DNA from: Acanthamoeba sp. SK_2022b
Lineage: Eukaryota > Discosea > Longamoebia > Acanthamoebidae
Assembly: GCA_027943245.1 (NCBI GenBank)
Contig: JANDJZ010000118.1
Location: 1-11,111, forward strand
Direction: 5' to 3'
Length of the DNA: 11,111 nucleotides
This document shows, piece after piece, positions 9,033 through 11,111 of the stretch (positions are counted from its first letter, which is position 1; every line of letters begins with the position of its first letter). Under the pieces are notes generated by a model. That model saw nothing but the letters and a program-made list of their open reading frames with translations, had not been told where the DNA came from and did no database searches. The translations under genes were made by a program, and so were the position numbers.

Positions 9033-9470
9033 GGTGGATACAACGACGATAAAGGGGAGAGAGAAGAAGAAAAGAGAGAACAAGCCCCCACTTGCCGGCA
9101 ATATCCTCCAATTCTTGAATCATCCCACCAAAAAACCGGACACCAAACTCCGATCTAGTCGTTTGTGCGCACCAACATCGCGCAGATGAATGTGGGCAAA
9201 ACATGCTTTGCACATGTTGACAAGATGAGCGTTCGCAAGACTGATGAGTGAAAGGGCAAAGGGAATAATGCCAGTGGTCGCCTTTATTTGGTCCCACGGC
9301 TTGAAGGACAGTTACGAACGGGTTGAAAGGGGCGAGAGTTATGTTGATGTTTGAATTTATTACTTTGCCGTACTAGAAAACAGGATAACTTAGGGGAGAA
9401 CTCTTCTCTCCCGGTGCGTGTGTACAAAATGGTGGGGAGGCTATCGATTCGGTTGGATTCGAATAATCGC
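9033..9470. promoter_or_regulatory. RPL27A 5' flank and histone H4 3' UTR
   Basis: The 438-bp spacer divides into two parts. Next to the RPL27A ATG the minus strand is pyrimidine-rich (TTCTCTCTTTTCTTCTTCTC, about 9079-9060), resembling the leader of ribosomal-protein genes. Further right, minus-strand CCAAATAAAGG (about 9293-9283) could be a TATA- or CArG-like element. Near H4, an AATAAA lies at 9361-9356. I see no additional gene. Confidence 0.4.
9356..9361 (-). terminator. Candidate poly(A) signal of histone H4
   Basis: A canonical AATAAA on the minus strand, about 110 bp after the H4 stop codon. No animal-type histone 3' stem-loop was recognised between stop and signal, so a polyadenylated H4 message is the simpler reading. 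Confidence 0.5.
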
Positions 9471-9942
<472 letters not shown>

Positions 9943-10099
9943 CTGTTTCAAGAAATCGAATTTCATGTCAATTTTCTACAGCCACCTTAAATCTCGATTC
10001 GGGCCCACAGTTTGGGACGACTTGGCTACCTGTCCGTAGATCGTGCGAAAGTCGAGGTGCTCTTCGCCGCCGACCGATCGACTGGTACGCTCGTTCGAC

Positions 10100-11111
10100 A
10101 TGTCTGAGCAGCCGACCTTGCCCCATTTCGCTCCTGAAGCGGCCCACCACCAGCAAGAAGAGAGGGCGGTTGCATCGTCTTCTACCCAATCTGCCGATTC
10201 GCCCCCGGCAGAGGCCACCCCAGCATTTTCCTCTCCCCATCCCTCCTCCATCGTCTCGCCCGCCCCCTCATCCGATATTGCCTCTTCGGCCCCTCTCGAT
10301 TCCCTCCATTCTGCTTCTGAATTGGCTCACGCTACCTCGCACGATGCCCTCTTGGACATTAGCCCCCATGCTGGATCCGATCAATCATCCGCCGGCGTAG
10401 AGGCTGCCGCCAACCCCCTTCTGGAAGAGTACTCCCGAGCTCCAGCGGCAGCGGATGCCTCGGCCTCTGCAGCGACAGGCACCGAGTACACCGACGGCGA
10501 GCCGCAGCCGCCGCTGAGCGGCCAGGAGCATCACCACCACCATCACCAGCTGCAGCACATGCAGGACACACAGCAGCTCCACAACTTGCCCGACCTGGCC
10601 TACGAACAGCATCTGCTCGAGTTCCAGCACCACGCCTTCCATCCACACGCCCACGCCCACTCCCACTCGCACGCCCAGTCCACGTCGGCCGACGCGCTGT
10701 CGAACCAGCACCACCAGCACCACCACGACGAGCTGTCGCTCGCCGGCCAGACCGAGCATCACCAGCTCCACCAGCATCAGCACCAACACCAGCATCACCA
10801 AACACATCAGCTCCAGCACCAGCACCAGCTCCAGCACCACCATCACCAGCTCGAACCGGCGGGCCACCATGACCACCACCACCACCACGCCAGCCTGGCC
10901 TCGGCCATCGCCGCCGCCACGTCGTCGGGCGCCGCGCTGACCGGCGACAGCCTCGCCGGCCTCGCCGCCCACTTCCAAGCCGCCGGCCAGCACGCGCTCC
11001 CGTCGCTCCCGCCTCCGCTCCCCACCTTTGGGGGAATGCACCACGGGCACCACCACGCACACCACCACCACCACGGTGGTGGCGGCCTGCCATCGCACGA
11101 AGACGCCGGCG
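10100..11111 (+). CDS. Unrecognised His/Gln-rich protein (N-terminal part, open at right edge)
   Basis: An uninterrupted plus-strand frame of 337 codons runs from ATG at 10100 to the window end. The start is the first Met after the promoter interval and divergent from H4. Residues 1-140 are low-complexity Ser/Ala/Pro with scattered acidic residues (for example SSTQSADSPPAEATPAF). From residue 144 the protein becomes His/Gln-rich with runs such as HHHHHQLQH and HHQLHQHQHQHQHH, and DHHHHHHASLAS later. An Ala/Leu-rich patch (SLASAIAAATSSGAALTGDS) and a Pro-rich segment (LPSLPPPLPTFGG) follow. No catalytic or DNA-binding domain has appeared by the edge. Such tracts are common in N-terminal disordered regions of amoebal transcription factors and nuclear proteins, but no function can be assigned. 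Mixed CAC/CAT and CAG/CAA codons show it is not a simple DNA microsatellite. Confidence 0.75.
   Translation, partial: MSEQPTLPHFAPEAAHHQQEERAVASSSTQSADSPPAEATPAFSSPHPSSIVSPAPSSDIASSAPLDSLHSASELAHATSHDALLDISPHAGSDQSSAGVEAAANPLLEEYSRAPAAADASASAATGTEYTDGEPQPPLSGQEHHHHHHQLQHMQDTQQLHNLPDLAYEQHLLEFQHHAFHPHAHAHSHSHAQSTSADALSNQHHQHHHDELSLAGQTEHHQLHQHQHQHQHHQTHQLQHQHQLQHHHHQLEPAGHHDHHHHHASLASAIAAATSSGAALTGDSLAGLAAHFQAAGQHALPSLPPPLPTFGGMHHGHHHAHHHHHGGGGLPSHEDAG
10529..10886 (+). repeat. CAC/CAT/CAG triplet-rich tract coding for His/Gln
   Basis: Dense CAN triplets encode clustered His and Gln with interspersed Leu. The unit is irregular, and the third base varies freely. Because CAN repeats lack stops on either strand, they also create long open frames on the minus strand. 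Confidence 0.7.

Noticed and set aside
9434..9470. Possible histone 3' stem-loop after the H4 stop (GATTCG repeats).
   Set aside because: The repeats are mostly direct, not an inverted six-base stem with a four-base loop; an AATAAA further on explains 3' processing better.
10359..11098. Two long minus-strand ORFs (244 and 237 aa, Gly/Arg/Ala-rich and Val-rich).
   Set aside because: They are antisense shadows of the CAN-triplet tract, which lacks stops on either strand; composition is nonsensical and no domain is visible.

Overview
The window reads as nuclear DNA of a free-living amoeba, most likely Acanthamoeba castellanii or a close relative. It is GC-rich, and most genes are cut by short GT-AG introns (about 67-210 bp). 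It carries a plasma-membrane receptor kinase with bacterial PstS-like ectodomains, a gene type I associate with Acanthamoeba. There is no operon structure, no Shine-Dalgarno logic and no mobile element. I rebuilt the gene models by hand from splice-site phase and protein-family alignment. All junctions are phase-consistent, but none is checked against cDNA.

Layout, left to right. (1) Bases 1-5192, minus strand: the first 18 exons of a receptor kinase (signal peptide, two tandem PstS-like domains, EGF-like module, one membrane helix, TKL-type kinase domain, Ser/Gly-rich tail running off the left edge). (2) 5193-5521: spacer holding the kinase promoter and the 3' end of the next gene. (3) 5522-6482, minus: a five-exon D-aminoacyl-tRNA deacylase of the DTD2/ATD type (163 aa). 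(4) 6483-6610: a compact AT-rich divergent promoter. (5) 6611-8125, plus: a YIPF4-like Yip1-domain Golgi membrane protein, seven exons. (6) 8126-8282: convergent 3' ends. (7) 8283-9032, minus: ribosomal protein uL15 (RPL27A), whose first coding exon is only the ATG. (8) 9033-9470: RPL27A upstream region and histone 3' UTR. (9) 9471-9803, minus: an intronless histone H4 with a lengthened, internally duplicated N-terminal tail. (10) 9804-10099: divergent promoter with CCAAT and TATA-like elements for H4. (11) 10100 to the right edge, plus: the N-terminal part of an unrecognised His/Gln-rich protein, open to the end of the window.

The genes are ordinary eukaryotic neighbours rather than a pathway: receptor signalling, tRNA proofreading, Golgi membrane traffic, ribosome and chromatin. 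I found no evidence for a new multi-gene system. The points most worth a second look are the animal-type DTD2/ATD signature in an amoeba, the duplicated H4 tail, the degenerate ligand loops of the twin PstS-like domains, a probable GC-AG intron, and strand-asymmetric C and G homopolymers next to splice sites.
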